Shown one piece after another: positions 1-8,066 of a stretch of 32,137 bases of DNA. The stretch covers positions 1-32,137 of the forward strand of contig CANKHJ010000033.1 in assembly GCA_947481635.1 (NCBI GenBank). The letters are read 5' to 3'. This DNA is from Bradyrhizobiaceae bacterium (GTDB lineage Bacteria; Pseudomonadota; Alphaproteobacteria; Rhizobiales; Xanthobacteraceae). The notes under the pieces were generated by a model. The model searched no databases, was not told where the DNA came from, and worked only from the letters and a program-made list of their open reading frames with translations. Every line of letters begins with the position of its first letter. Position 1 is the first letter of the stretch. Position numbers and translations under genes: made by a program.

Positions 1-1166
1 AGCCACCCATCGCGCAGGACCTTCCGCGTCTCATCGGGACGTTCCCAATATCCCAGAAACACCGAAGGTCCGCGTATCGCCAGTTCACCGATCTCACCGA
101 CCGGAACCGGCCTGAGATCGTCGTCGAGACATTCGATGCGGTTGAGCAAGGTCTCATGCCCCAGACAATCGAGCAGATGGATCTTGGATTCGTCCGCGAG
201 CGCCATTTCATAAAGTGCCGGCTTCTTGACCGAGATCAGGCCGCCGCCTTCGGAGGACGCATAGCCCGACGAGAACCCGCCCTTGAAGGTCGGATGCGCG
301 TGCAGCCGCTTGGCCACGTCGCGGGCATTGACCGGGTGATAGAGACGGACGCTGGAGAGATCGGCGGACTCGAAGCCCGGATGCGTGAACAGGCGCCGCG
401 ACATCCCATCCATCAGATAGACCAGCGTCGGCCGCTCCCCCGCTATGGCATCGAGGAATGCCGCCGGCTCGAAACGAGGCAGCATCACGACGCGCACGCC
501 GCGCATCACCAGCATGGTCATCTGCGAGATCGCCATGCCCGCCGCCAGCGGCGCGGAGACGATCCCGGTATCGGCGTCGTCGATCGGAAGCTCGATGATG
601 TTGCCGGTGGCGGCGGCGATGAAGTTATCGTGCGTGCGCACGCATCCCTTGGGCTCGCCGGTCGTGCCGCTGGTGAACTTGATGGTCAACACGTCGTCCG
701 GCGCGACCGCGACCGGCGGTTCATCGTCGGAGGCTTGGGCCATCAGCGCCTCGTAGTCGAGCGCCAGCCCATGCCGCTCGCCAACGCCGATGACGGCTTC
801 GACACTGGAAAGGCTCTGCCCGATCTCATCGAGGATCGGCGCAGCCGCCGCCTCGGCGAGGATGAAACGCGCGCGCAACTGGCCGACGATCGCGGCAATC
901 TCGCCGCCGGCCGAACGCGTCATCAGCGGCGCGCTGATGCAGCCGATCTTCGCCAGGCCGTAATAGGCAACGCAGAACGGCACGGAATTGCCGAGCAGCA
1001 AGACGACGCGGTCGCCATGACGTGCACCGAGCGCCAGCAGCGCATTGGCGAAGCGGTTGGACGCGGCGTTCCACTCGCTCCAGGTCAGGCGCGTATTGCC
1101 AAGCACCAGCGCCTCGCGACCACCGCGGACCCGCGCGTTGTGCAGCAATGTATCGCCGATATTCAT
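1..1166 (-). CDS. AMP-forming acyl-CoA synthetase/ligase, C-terminus cut by window edge
   Basis: This gene is read on the minus strand from an ATG at 1166 and is still open at the left edge after 388 codons, so it is partial. The product is a class I adenylate-forming enzyme that activates a carboxylic acid as acyl-AMP and then acyl-CoA. The phosphate-binding A3 motif FTSGTTGEPKG is at residues 164-174, an A5-like SGYASSEGG at about 300-308, and the A8-type stretch GELAIRGPSVFLGYW at 360-374. The window ends just before the expected TGD motif and the C-terminal lid domain. It lies 67 nt downstream of the CoA-transferase B subunit and probably shares its operon. The family assignment is firm. 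The substrate is unknown. Confidence 0.88.
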   Translation of the reverse strand, partial: MNIGDTLLHNARVRGGREALVLGNTRLTWSEWNAASNRFANALLALGARHGDRVVLLLGNSVPFCVAYYGLAKIGCISAPLMTRSAGGEIAAIVGQLRARFILAEAAAAPILDEIGQSLSSVEAVIGVGERHGLALDYEALMAQASDDEPPVAVAPDDVLTIKFTSGTTGEPKGCVRTHDNFIAAATGNIIELPIDDADTGIVSAPLAAGMAISQMTMLVMRGVRVVMLPRFEPAAFLDAIAGERPTLVYLMDGMSRRLFTHPGFESADLSSVRLYHPVNARDVAKRLHAHPTFKGGFSSGYASSEGGGLISVKKPALYEMALADESKIHLLDCLGHETLLNRIECLDDDLRPVPVGEIGELAIRGPSVFLGYWERPDETRKVLRDGW

Positions 1167-1233
1167 CTCGACGCCTGTTGCCTCTGCGATTGGGAGCGAC
1201 GCTGGCTGTCGCCCAGCCGCATCGCTCCAATGC

Positions 1234-2079
1234 CTAACCCACGGTCACCCGACGCCGCCGCAATACGCCATCGCGGTCCACCTTGGTCCGCAATTGATCG
1301 AGCTCCCAGTCCGTCGGCGGCGTGGTCGTCGGCACGTTCTCCGGGATCACCAGCTCGAAGCCGGTATTCGCCACCACATCGGCCACTGTATAGCCCGGAT
1401 GAACCGCAGCGATCCGCATGCGGTGTTCGTCATCGGTGAAATCGCAGACGCAGATCGGCGACCATACATATTGCGGACCATCCCGGCCGTTCAGCGCCTT
1501 GTGGCGGCTGTCGCCGCCGGTGAGCCAGCCCGCGCCGCTGATGAAATCGACCTTCTCGACGAACAGACGTTTGTTGTGATGCTGCAGGAAGACATTGGTT
1601 TGTCCGGCGCCGAGCCATATCGTTCCAACGGTGCCGGGCCCGCGCACCTTCAGGCGCTCCTGCGTCCCGACGCCGATCATGTTGATGTTGCCGTATTTGT
1701 CGACCTGAATGCCGCCGAGGCCACCGGCCCCGACGCGCTTGATCCGGAACGGTCCTTTACCGTTCACGCCGCGGGTGCCGCCATCGGCGATATCGGGAAG
1801 CGGGATCTTGCATTCGGCCCAATAGCCGCAGCGCGAATCCCAGGTGCCCATCGGCATCCGGTCGAACTTGCCGTTATAGACGCCTGCCCCTCCGGTGAAC
1901 AGCCACACATTCGGCGCGACCGTCACCTGCGCCAGCCGGTTGCCGGCCAGCGAGATCAGTTGATTGGCGCCGCCGCCGCCGGCGCTTTCGGCGTCGCCTG
2001 CGGCCATCCGCGCCAGCAGGATCGCCATCAGTTCGGCCATTGAATATCGGTCAGTTCCTGGGTACGCGAGTTCTGCCAT
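1234..2079 (-). CDS. CoA-transferase family I subunit B (glutaconate CoA-transferase B / IpdB-like)
   Basis: The 281-residue product aligns by eye with GctB of glutaconate CoA-transferase along its length. Landmarks include GGIQVDKYGNIN, the KRLFVEKVDFISGAGW stretch and a VVANTGFEL segment near the C-terminus. At the position of the GctB catalytic Glu (seventh residue after the conserved Ala-Pro) this protein has Gly63, in VAPNVWLFTGGAG. A missing Glu here is what is known for the hydrolase IpdB of steroid catabolism, so this may be a ring-opening hydrolase or an inactive-site homologue rather than a true transferase. The A subunit lies 40 nt upstream. The ATG at 2079 was chosen because the N-terminus then matches the family; no clear Shine-Dalgarno is visible. 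Confidence 0.85.
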   Translation of the reverse strand: MAELAYPGTDRYSMAELMAILLARMAAGDAESAGGGGANQLISLAGNRLAQVTVAPNVWLFTGGAGVYNGKFDRMPMGTWDSRCGYWAECKIPLPDIADGGTRGVNGKGPFRIKRVGAGGLGGIQVDKYGNINMIGVGTQERLKVRGPGTVGTIWLGAGQTNVFLQHHNKRLFVEKVDFISGAGWLTGGDSRHKALNGRDGPQYVWSPICVCDFTDDEHRMRIAAVHPGYTVADVVANTGFELVIPENVPTTTPPTDWELDQLRTKVDRDGVLRRRRVTVG

Positions 2080-2119
2080 GCGCCATCATCCACGCCGCTG
2101 ATCGGCCGTCCTTCGTCGT

Positions 2120-3061
2120 CTAGCTCTCTACCGCCAGCATGTTCTGAAGCTCGACCATCTTCGGAAGCCCGCCCACCAGTTCAAGATATGCGAGATGGTC
2201 CTTCGGACCGAAAACATACTTGTCGATATATTCCGCCGCGCGTCCGTCTTTCACCATCGCGAGATACATCTTGATGTGGGCTTCATCGAGACCGTAATTG
2301 AACGATGAAAAGGTCGGGTGCGCGCCGAATGGCACATGCACGACATGATCGACCCAGAGGCCGGGAATCGTCGTCTTGCCGGGATCGCGCTGGATCACGT
2401 CGGCTCCGACAATCTGGTCGGTCTGAACGATGACGATATCAGCTGCCTTCGCCTTGTCGCGCTCCTGCCCGCTGCCGCCCCAGACCTGGGCATTGCCGTA
2501 TTCATCGCAAGCCTGCGCGTGCATGATGAACACGTCGGATTTCAGCGGCGGAATGAGATAGACCTCCCGGCCGCTATAGGGATCGGTGATTTTCTTCAGT
2601 TCCGGATTGAGCTTCGGATGGTCCGTCGCCTCGTAGAGGAACTGAACCGCATTGAACGGCCGGCCGCCGGCCGCGGCCTGCGTGCCGAGCAGAATGAATG
2701 GCTCGTCCGCCTCGACGATCTCGAGCGTTCGTTTCTCCGCGGCGTGGCGAAACGCCGGCGCCATGCCCCAGATCTCGAAGCCGACATAGCTCAGATAAAG
2801 CTTGCTGAGCATGCCCGCCGCGATCGGCAGATCCGCCGCGATCGACGTCGTCACCGGCGGGATCATGGTCATGCCCTTCGCGCCCGCGCGGATGGCAGCC
2901 CGGATCAGACTCATCGCGGCATCGACCGAATGCGATCCGGCCAGCGACACGACCTTCTTGGACGCGATGATCCGCCCGGCCTCCTCAAGGGAGGTCAGCT
3001 TGCTGCGGCGGCGCAAATCTTGCGGCGCCTGCTCCTCGAGTGGACGCATGAATTTATGCAC
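2120..3061 (-). CDS. CoA-transferase family I subunit A (glutaconate CoA-transferase A / IpdA-like)
   Basis: This 313-residue protein is the partner of the downstream B subunit. It has the family I CoA-transferase alpha fold pattern, with an early glycine/serine segment (VVSLAGSHSVDAAM), a middle EADEPFILLGTQAAAGGRPF stretch, and a later VFIMHAQACDEYGNAQVWGG segment typical of GctA/IpdA-like subunits. The GTG at 3061 was chosen because GAGG sits 8 nt upstream. An in-frame ATG at 3049 has no such site. It is the first gene of a minus-strand unit divergent from marR, with a 28-bp dyad between them. Whether the heterodimer transfers CoA or hydrolyses a ring beta-keto thioester cannot be decided here. 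Confidence 0.85.
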   Translation of the reverse strand: MHKFMRPLEEQAPQDLRRRSKLTSLEEAGRIIASKKVVSLAGSHSVDAAMSLIRAAIRAGAKGMTMIPPVTTSIAADLPIAAGMLSKLYLSYVGFEIWGMAPAFRHAAEKRTLEIVEADEPFILLGTQAAAGGRPFNAVQFLYEATDHPKLNPELKKITDPYSGREVYLIPPLKSDVFIMHAQACDEYGNAQVWGGSGQERDKAKAADIVIVQTDQIVGADVIQRDPGKTTIPGLWVDHVVHVPFGAHPTFSSFNYGLDEAHIKMYLAMVKDGRAAEYIDKYVFGPKDHLAYLELVGGLPKMVELQNMLAVES

Positions 3062-3122
3062 GGACGTCGCCTCGGCATGTTCTCGTTGGCGTCAATTTTG
3101 GTCAGGGACAGCCCCGAGTCAA

Positions 3123-3150
3123 CAAAATAATCCCATATGTGATTGATTTG
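3123..3150. promoter_or_regulatory. 28-bp dyad, candidate MarR operator
   Basis: The dyad is centred between 3136 and 3137. Eleven of its 14 base pairs match: outer CAAA/TTTG, then AATC/GATT, and a central CATATG. It lies in the 187-nt divergent region between the IpdA-like gene (minus) and the MarR gene (plus). Its size and symmetry suit a MarR dimer, and its right edge overlaps the candidate -35 of the marR promoter. Binding is inferred. Confidence 0.55.
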
Positions 3151-3172
3151 CCGGCGGCGGTGAATCTATTCT
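3143..3172 (+). promoter_or_regulatory. candidate promoter of the MarR gene
   Basis: TTGATT at 3143-3148 and TATTCT at 3167-3172 are separated by 18 nt, about 77 nt before the GTG start. The -35 overlaps the right arm of the dyad at 3123-3150, which would allow autorepression. On the other strand, TTGACT (complement of 3117-3122) could serve as -35 for the CoA-transferase unit, but its -10 is poor. Confidence 0.35.
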
Positions 3173-3248
3173 GTTGGGCCGGCGAAATGGCGTTATCATC
3201 CTGATCGGCTGTCATGCGCGGAACGGACCGTTATCGGAAGGATTCGAT

Positions 3249-3803
3249 GTGACGGAAGACGGGCTCCAGGAAGAGCAGCTGCGGCGACTGAATTATCTGA
3301 TCCGGCGGATGCACCAGACCGCCGACGTCCTGTTCTTTGAGGAAACCGGAAAGATCGACATCACCCCGGTGCAGATGGCCTCGCTGCGCGCGATCCAGGC
3401 ACGGCCGGGCGTCGATCAGCTTCGACTGGCTCATGCGATCAAGCTGGATCGCAATACGATCGCCGGCGTCGTGCTGCGCCTGCAGCAGAAGAAGCTGATC
3501 ACGCGCCGCCGCGACCCGTTAGATCGCCGGTCAAATCTTCTGTTCGTGACGCCCGCGGGCGAGGCGCGGTTGGAGGAGTTGCTGCCGGCCGCCGACCGCG
3601 CCCAGAAGCGGATGCTGAACCCGCTGAAGCCTGCCGAGCGCAAGCAATTGTTCGAACTGATGCTCCGGATCACCGATCAGCATTCGGAAAAAGAAGCGCA
3701 GCGCGGTCGGCCGCAGCAAAAGCGGGTGCCGGCGTCAGAAAATGGCGTGCGGGCGGACAACCATCGGACTGCAGGCGCCGGCGGCGGGAAACCGCTCCGA
3801 TAA
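3249..3803 (+). CDS. MarR family transcriptional regulator
   Basis: This is a winged-helix regulator of 184 residues. The DNA-binding part is plain: a recognition helix at about 66-80 (KLDRNTIAGVVLRLQQ), followed by the MarR wing with DPLDRRSNLLFVT at about 89-101 and TPAGEARLEEL. The GTG at 3249 is preferred because GAAGGA precedes it at good spacing. An in-frame TTG at 3174 would add 25 residues that do not resemble the family. The last 35-40 residues are basic, Gly/Arg-rich and probably disordered, longer than the usual MarR tail. It is divergent from the CoA-transferase/ligase genes and most likely regulates them, perhaps in response to a CoA thioester or aromatic acid (inference). Confidence 0.88.
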   Translation: MTEDGLQEEQLRRLNYLIRRMHQTADVLFFEETGKIDITPVQMASLRAIQARPGVDQLRLAHAIKLDRNTIAGVVLRLQQKKLITRRRDPLDRRSNLLFVTPAGEARLEELLPAADRAQKRMLNPLKPAERKQLFELMLRITDQHSEKEAQRGRPQQKRVPASENGVRADNHRTAGAGGGKPLR

Positions 3804-3810
3804 GTGGCCT

Positions 3811-3832
3811 GCCGCAGCTTTGGCTGAGCGGC
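3811..3832. terminator. hairpin between convergent genes
   Basis: GCCGC-AGC, a TTTG loop and GCT-GA-GCGGC form an 8-bp stem with a 2-nt bulge. It occupies the 33 nt between the convergent marR and gntR stop codons. No T-run follows on either strand, so it is only a possible bidirectional terminator. Confidence 0.35.
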
Positions 3833-3836
3833 GCCG

Positions 3837-4685
3837 TCACTTTGACTTGCGCAATTGTTCCCAGGGCTGCTTCACATATGGCCCCTGCTCGCGCTCGACC
3901 CCGAAGCGGTCGCCGCGATAGGTGAAGCGGCCGTAATAGATCGCGTTGCCGTCCGGATCGCACAGGATCCGCGTCATCCGCGCCACAGGGCCGGCCATTG
4001 GATATTCCAGCATCTGCGCTTCCTCGAAATCGGCGGCGGCGACGATGATGCGCTCGCGCCCGACCTTGATCTCGGGGTTGGCGCGCTTGATGAGAAATGG
4101 GGCCAGCTTCTCGCGCCGCTCGATGCCACGCGGCAGCCGATTGAACAGCGCCTGATCGACATACATCTCCATCACGCAATACGGAACGCCGCCCGACCGA
4201 TGCACCTTGCGCAGCCGGACATAGGACGCCGTCGGCGTGCCGATGAAGCAGACGCCCTCCGGCAGGACCACGCGGTCGGTCCGGTCGAGCACCGTGATCT
4301 CGTGATCGTCCTGCGGCGCGGACATCGGATCGACGACGTCCTTGAACGTGTCGGCCTGGGACACGCCGGCCTGCGGCGCGACCGTGACGCGCCGGCCGCG
4401 GCGGCTGATCAGCAGGCCTTCGGCTACCAGCGTCTGGATCGCCTGCCGGATGGTGATCCGCGACACGCCATAACGCTCACAGAGCTGTTCGATCGGCGGA
4501 AGGTCGTCATCGGCACGCAAGGTGCCGCCGGTGATCTGGCTGCGGATGATGCTCGCAACCTGGCCGTAAAGGGCGGTTGGGCCGTGCTGGAGATCATGAG
4601 CAGTCGACATGGCAACTTTCGTTTCGGTTATCCGGTCCTTCGTGCTCTTGGCGGCGTCGCGGGGCACCACTCCCTTCGATTCCAT
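3837..4685 (-). CDS. GntR family regulator with UTRA domain (HutC subfamily)
   Basis: This regulator has an N-terminal GntR winged helix and a C-terminal UTRA effector domain. In the 282-residue form the helix-turn-helix core includes IEQLCERYGVSRITIRQAIQ (about 65-84), with the wing LLISRRGRRVTV at 91-102. UTRA-like sequence follows from about residue 130 to 275. The long form starts at an ATG at 4685 without a visible ribosome site. The in-frame ATG at 4610 (residue 26) has a purine-rich GAAAG just upstream and gives the more usual short lead into the GntR domain, so 4610 may be the real start. It is the last gene of the unit that begins at 10507, 36 nt after the TctC gene, and is a natural candidate to control that unit. 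Confidence 0.88.
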   Translation of the reverse strand: MESKGVVPRDAAKSTKDRITETKVAMSTAHDLQHGPTALYGQVASIIRSQITGGTLRADDDLPPIEQLCERYGVSRITIRQAIQTLVAEGLLISRRGRRVTVAPQAGVSQADTFKDVVDPMSAPQDDHEITVLDRTDRVVLPEGVCFIGTPTASYVRLRKVHRSGGVPYCVMEMYVDQALFNRLPRGIERREKLAPFLIKRANPEIKVGRERIIVAAADFEEAQMLEYPMAGPVARMTRILCDPDGNAIYYGRFTYRGDRFGVEREQGPYVKQPWEQLRKSK

Positions 4686-4720
4686 GCGACGCTATCATAG
4701 CCAGCGGCGTCCATGACGGG

Positions 4721-5692
4721 CTATTCGGACTCGATACCAAGCGACTTGATCACCGGACCCCACTTGTCGATCTCGAATCGGATCTGCTTATCGAGCGCCT
4801 CGGGCGTGCTCCCGACCACGATGTTGCCGGTGGCGCGGGCGCGCGCGGCGGTCTCCGGACTTTTAATCACCTTCACCATCGCCGCATTCAGGAGCTGAAT
4901 GATCGGCTGCGGCGTGCCCCCCGGGGCGAAGAAGCCGACCCAGCTCACCGCCTGGAAGCCCGGCAGCACGCGTGAGATCGGCGGCACGTCGGGCAGGTCC
5001 GGCAACGGCTCGCGACGCGTGGTCGCGATGATCCGCAAGCGCCCTGCTTTGGCATGTTCGAGCACCGTCGGCACGGTGTTGAAGGCCACCGGAACAAAAC
5101 CCGCGATCAACGCCTGCGCCGCCGGCTCGCCGCCGCGATAGGGCACGTGAACCATGTCGAGACCGAGGTCGCGCTTGAGCGACTCGCCGGTGATGTGATG
5201 CGCGGTGCCGACGCCGGCGGTGCCGTAGGATAGCTTGCCCGGATTCTTGCGCACGTAGTCGACAAATTCCTCGATCGTATGCACCGGCAACGAGGGATGC
5301 ACCGTCAACACCAGCGCCGACTCGGTGATCATCGAGATCGGAACCAGATCCTTCAGCGGGTCGAACGGATAATTCTTCTGCATGAACTGACCGGTCGTGA
5401 TCGGCGAATTGACGGTCGCGAGCAGCGTGTAGCCGTCCGGCTTGGATTTCGCGACATAGGTCGACCCCAGCGTCCCCGCGGCGCCGGTGCGGTTCTCGAC
5501 CAGGACCGGCTGGTGCAATTCGTTGCGCAGCCCCTCGGCAACCAGGCGCGCCAGGATGTCGGTGACCGCGCCCGGCGGCCACGGGTTCACGATCGTGATC
5601 GCCTTGTTCGGATAGTCCTGTGCCGTCGCTGCGCCACCGATCGTCAGCGCAATCGCGATAGTGGCACATGTCTTCCACCCGCTCGTGATCAT
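4721..5692 (-). CDS. TTT-family periplasmic substrate-binding protein (TctC/Bug type)
   Basis: This is a periplasmic solute receptor of the tripartite tricarboxylate transporter family, 323 residues. It has a signal peptide with a likely cut after ATA at residue 24, then QDYPNKAITIVNPWPPGAVTD, which carries the family's ligand-loop Asp. The internal YGTAGVGTAHHITGE and HVPYRGGEPAAQAL segments are typical. The start is firm: AGGAGG lies 8 nt before the ATG. It sits between a crotonase and the GntR gene in an operon without its own membrane subunits, so it presumably works with the TctAB pair encoded at 10672-12638. The ligand is likely an organic acid but is unknown. Confidence 0.93.
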   Translation of the reverse strand: MITSGWKTCATIAIALTIGGAATAQDYPNKAITIVNPWPPGAVTDILARLVAEGLRNELHQPVLVENRTGAAGTLGSTYVAKSKPDGYTLLATVNSPITTGQFMQKNYPFDPLKDLVPISMITESALVLTVHPSLPVHTIEEFVDYVRKNPGKLSYGTAGVGTAHHITGESLKRDLGLDMVHVPYRGGEPAAQALIAGFVPVAFNTVPTVLEHAKAGRLRIIATTRREPLPDLPDVPPISRVLPGFQAVSWVGFFAPGGTPQPIIQLLNAAMVKVIKSPETAARARATGNIVVGSTPEALDKQIRFEIDKWGPVIKSLGIESE

Positions 5693-5734
5693 GCCCGTTT
5701 CCTCCTGTTGTATTTTTGTCGACGGCTCGCTTCG

Positions 5735-6511
5735 CTATTTTCCCTTGAACACCGGTGGGCGTTTTTCCGCAAAGGCCTTCGGGCCTTCCTTGGCATCCTC
5801 CGAACTGCGCAGGATGTGGGTGATCGCCGCTTCCATGCGCAGGCCGGTGGCGATATCGAGATCGCGCGAACGCGTCGCCAGTTCCTTCGCGGCCTGCACC
5901 GCCAGCGGTCCGTTGGCCGCGATCTTGCGCGCGATCTCGTAGGCCTTGGCGATCAGCTCCGCCGCCGGCACCACCGCGTTGATCAGGCCCCACCGCGCCG
6001 CGGTTTCGGCATTCCAGGAGTCACCGACCAGCAGCAATTCCATCGCGATCGGCCACGGTAATTGGCGCGAGATGCGTTGCGTGCCACCATTGGCGGGAAT
6101 GAGACCGCGCTTCACTTCGGTGAGGCCGAACGTCGCGTGCGGGGCAGCCAGGCGGATATCGGTTGCCAGCATCAAGGTCATGCCGCCGCCAAGGCAATAG
6201 CCATTGACCGCGGCGATGATCGGCTTCCACACTTCGAGCCCGCGATTGAGCAATTGCTCGCGCTGCGTCTGCCAGACCTCCTGCAATTGCGGCTCGCCGG
6301 CGAAGCGCGATTTCAGGTCAGCCCCGGTGGTGAAGGATTTCTCGCCCGCGCCGGTGACGATCGCCACGCGGATCGCGCCATCGTCGCGCACCCGCATCCA
6401 GGCATTCGACAGCCCCTGATAATGTTCGGCGTCCATCGCGTTGAGCCGGTCTGGACGATTGATCGTGATCAGCGCGATGCCGTCGCTGTCGACTTCCACA
6501 TCAATTGACAC
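5735..6511 (-). CDS. enoyl-CoA hydratase/isomerase (crotonase) family, one catalytic Glu replaced
   Basis: This is a crotonase-fold protein of 258 residues. The oxyanion-hole segments are SFTTGADLK (59-67) and GYCLGGGMT (104-112). By comparison with rat enoyl-CoA hydratase, the Glu144 position (second residue after GGG) is Thr112, whereas the Glu164 position is kept as Glu132 in LTEVKRG. The spacing of 20 residues between these positions is conserved. Single-Glu crotonases include isomerases and hydratase variants, so simple hydratase activity should not be assumed. The GTG start at 6511 has GAGGAG 7 nt upstream. It lies 27 nt after the DUF35 gene and probably hydrates or isomerises the product of the acyl-CoA dehydrogenase in the same operon. 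Confidence 0.92.
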   Translation of the reverse strand: MSIDVEVDSDGIALITINRPDRLNAMDAEHYQGLSNAWMRVRDDGAIRVAIVTGAGEKSFTTGADLKSRFAGEPQLQEVWQTQREQLLNRGLEVWKPIIAAVNGYCLGGGMTLMLATDIRLAAPHATFGLTEVKRGLIPANGGTQRISRQLPWPIAMELLLVGDSWNAETAARWGLINAVVPAAELIAKAYEIARKIAANGPLAVQAAKELATRSRDLDIATGLRMEAAITHILRSSEDAKEGPKAFAEKRPPVFKGK

Positions 6512-6538
6512 TGCAGATCTCCTCGAACGATGGGCGGA

Positions 6539-6937
6539 TCACGACGCCGGCTTGAAGCACGGCAGGGTGACGTTGAATCGGGGTTCCGGGGCCAAGTCGA
6601 CCGCGAGACCGACTTTGATGGTCTCGTTCGGCGTCGCTAGATTGGTGATCAGCCTTGGCCCTTCCGCGAGTTCGACGATCGCGACGTTGTAAGGCACACG
6701 CGCCTTGAAGGCCGGATCGAACGCGGTGTGATAGACGACCCAGCTCACCACGTGGCCGCGGCCGCTGGCCGGCGTCCAGTCATAGTCATCCAGCGCGAGG
6801 CAGTTCGGACAGGTGTCGCGCGCCGGCAGCCATTTGTGAGCGCAGGCGCGGCAGGTCTGGAACGACAGCTTGCCGCCGGCGAGCGAGTCCCAATAAGGCT
6901 TGGTGAGCTCGGTGATTTCGATGCCGCTCTCGTCCAT
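6539..6937 (-). CDS. DUF35 Zn-ribbon/OB-fold protein, partner of the thiolase-like protein
   Basis: The 132-residue protein has an N-terminal rubredoxin-like Zn ribbon with four Cys (29, 32, 43 and 46, in CRAC...CPNC). An OB-fold follows with the typical GRGHVVSWVVYHTAFDPAF stretch. Members of this family bind thiolase-like enzymes or acyl-CoA dehydrogenases and complete or stabilise the active complex, as in ChsH2-Ltp2 and acetoacetyl-CoA synthase-type complexes. Its ATG lies 1 nt beyond the thiolase stop codon and is preceded by GGAG, so the two are translationally coupled. It is probably a structural or substrate-channelling subunit. A stand-alone catalytic role is unlikely. Confidence 0.9.
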   Translation of the reverse strand: MDESGIEITELTKPYWDSLAGGKLSFQTCRACAHKWLPARDTCPNCLALDDYDWTPASGRGHVVSWVVYHTAFDPAFKARVPYNVAIVELAEGPRLITNLATPNETIKVGLAVDLAPEPRFNVTLPCFKPAS

Positions 6938-6938
6938 G

Positions 6939-8066
6939 TCAGGCTCCGAGGATCAGCGTTGCGTGGGTCTGCATCTGGCCGCCCTGGTTGGAGACGACGA
7001 CCTTGCCCGCGTTCTTCACCTGGTTGGCCGCGGTGCCGCGCACCTGCCGCACGCCTTCCATCACCAACTGCAGCCCGGGCATGCCGGTCTCGGACAGCAA
7101 GCCGCCCGAGGTGTTGAGCGGCAGGTCGCCTCCGACTTCGAGCCGGCCCTCGCGTGCGAAGGCGCCGACCTGCCCCGGCTTGCAGAAGCCGTATTCCTCC
7201 AGCGCCATCATCGCCACCACGGTGAAGCAATCATAGAACTGCACGGCGTCGACATCCTTCGGGCCGATGCCGGCCATGTCGAACGCGGTCTTCGCCGACA
7301 CCTTGGCCATGCTCTCTGTGAGTTTCGGCCGCTGTGTGACCTCGGTCGTTGTCTGGCCTTGACCAAAGCCGAGGATCGGCACCGGCGCCGGCACTTTCAG
7401 TTCGCGCGCCCGCTTCTCGCTCATGATGATCAGCGCAGCGGCGCCGTCCGACACCAGGCAGATGTCGTCGCGCCGCATCGGCTCGACCACGAACGGCGCT
7501 GCCAGATAGGCTTCGAGCGTCAATGGCGCCTTGAGCTGCGCATCCGGATTGGTGGCGCCATGCTTGCGGCAGGCCATCGCGATCGCAGCGAAGTCTTCCG
7601 GCCTGGTGCCGTATTCCGCGATATGCGCCTGATGGATCATGCCATAGCCGCCGGCCGCCGCCGCCCAACCGAAAGCGCCGGCTTCACTGGTGCGCGCGCG
7701 TCCCATGAAGGCGCGGTTGCCGGTTCGCGGGTTATCCGCGTAGCAGACCACCGCAACGTCGCATTGTCCGGCTTCGATGCCCATGCAGGCGATCGAGATC
7801 AGCGACACGTTGGCGGCGCCGCCCTGGTCGACCGCGAAGCTCCACTTCGGCACCACGCCGAGCGCTTCGGAGACGAGCTGGCCATACACCATCTCGCGCG
7901 CGCTGGTCGGCGCCTTGACCAGCACCGCGTCGACCAGCGCCTTCTCGATGCCAGCGTCGCGCAACGCGTTGCGGGTCGCCTCGACATTCATCGAGACGGT
8001 CGTGCGGCCGGGCAGCTTGCCGTAAGCGGTATGGCCGATACCGGCGATGACGTATTTGCCCCTCAT
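6939..8066 (-). CDS. thiolase-superfamily protein without the nucleophilic Cys (possible Ltp2-like aldolase)
   Basis: This 375-residue protein has the SCP2-thiolase-like fold. Where active thiolases carry the acylated Cys it reads DQGGAANVSL (80-89), with no Cys. The second active-site loop is FYDCFT (277-282). NTSGGLLSETGMP (318-330) is retained, and the last loop is NQGGQMQTHATLILG (360-374), without the usual Cys-Gly-Gly. This pattern, with a DUF35 gene directly behind, is that of the Ltp2-ChsH2 aldolases, which cleave a 3-hydroxyacyl-CoA by retro-aldol reaction. It overlaps the upstream dehydrogenase by ATGA. Membership of the thiolase superfamily is firm; the aldolase reading is inference. 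A catalytically different or CoA-binding role is also possible. Confidence 0.9.
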   Translation of the reverse strand: MRGKYVIAGIGHTAYGKLPGRTTVSMNVEATRNALRDAGIEKALVDAVLVKAPTSAREMVYGQLVSEALGVVPKWSFAVDQGGAANVSLISIACMGIEAGQCDVAVVCYADNPRTGNRAFMGRARTSEAGAFGWAAAAGGYGMIHQAHIAEYGTRPEDFAAIAMACRKHGATNPDAQLKAPLTLEAYLAAPFVVEPMRRDDICLVSDGAAALIIMSEKRARELKVPAPVPILGFGQGQTTTEVTQRPKLTESMAKVSAKTAFDMAGIGPKDVDAVQFYDCFTVVAMMALEEYGFCKPGQVGAFAREGRLEVGGDLPLNTSGGLLSETGMPGLQLVMEGVRQVRGTAANQVKNAGKVVVSNQGGQMQTHATLILGA

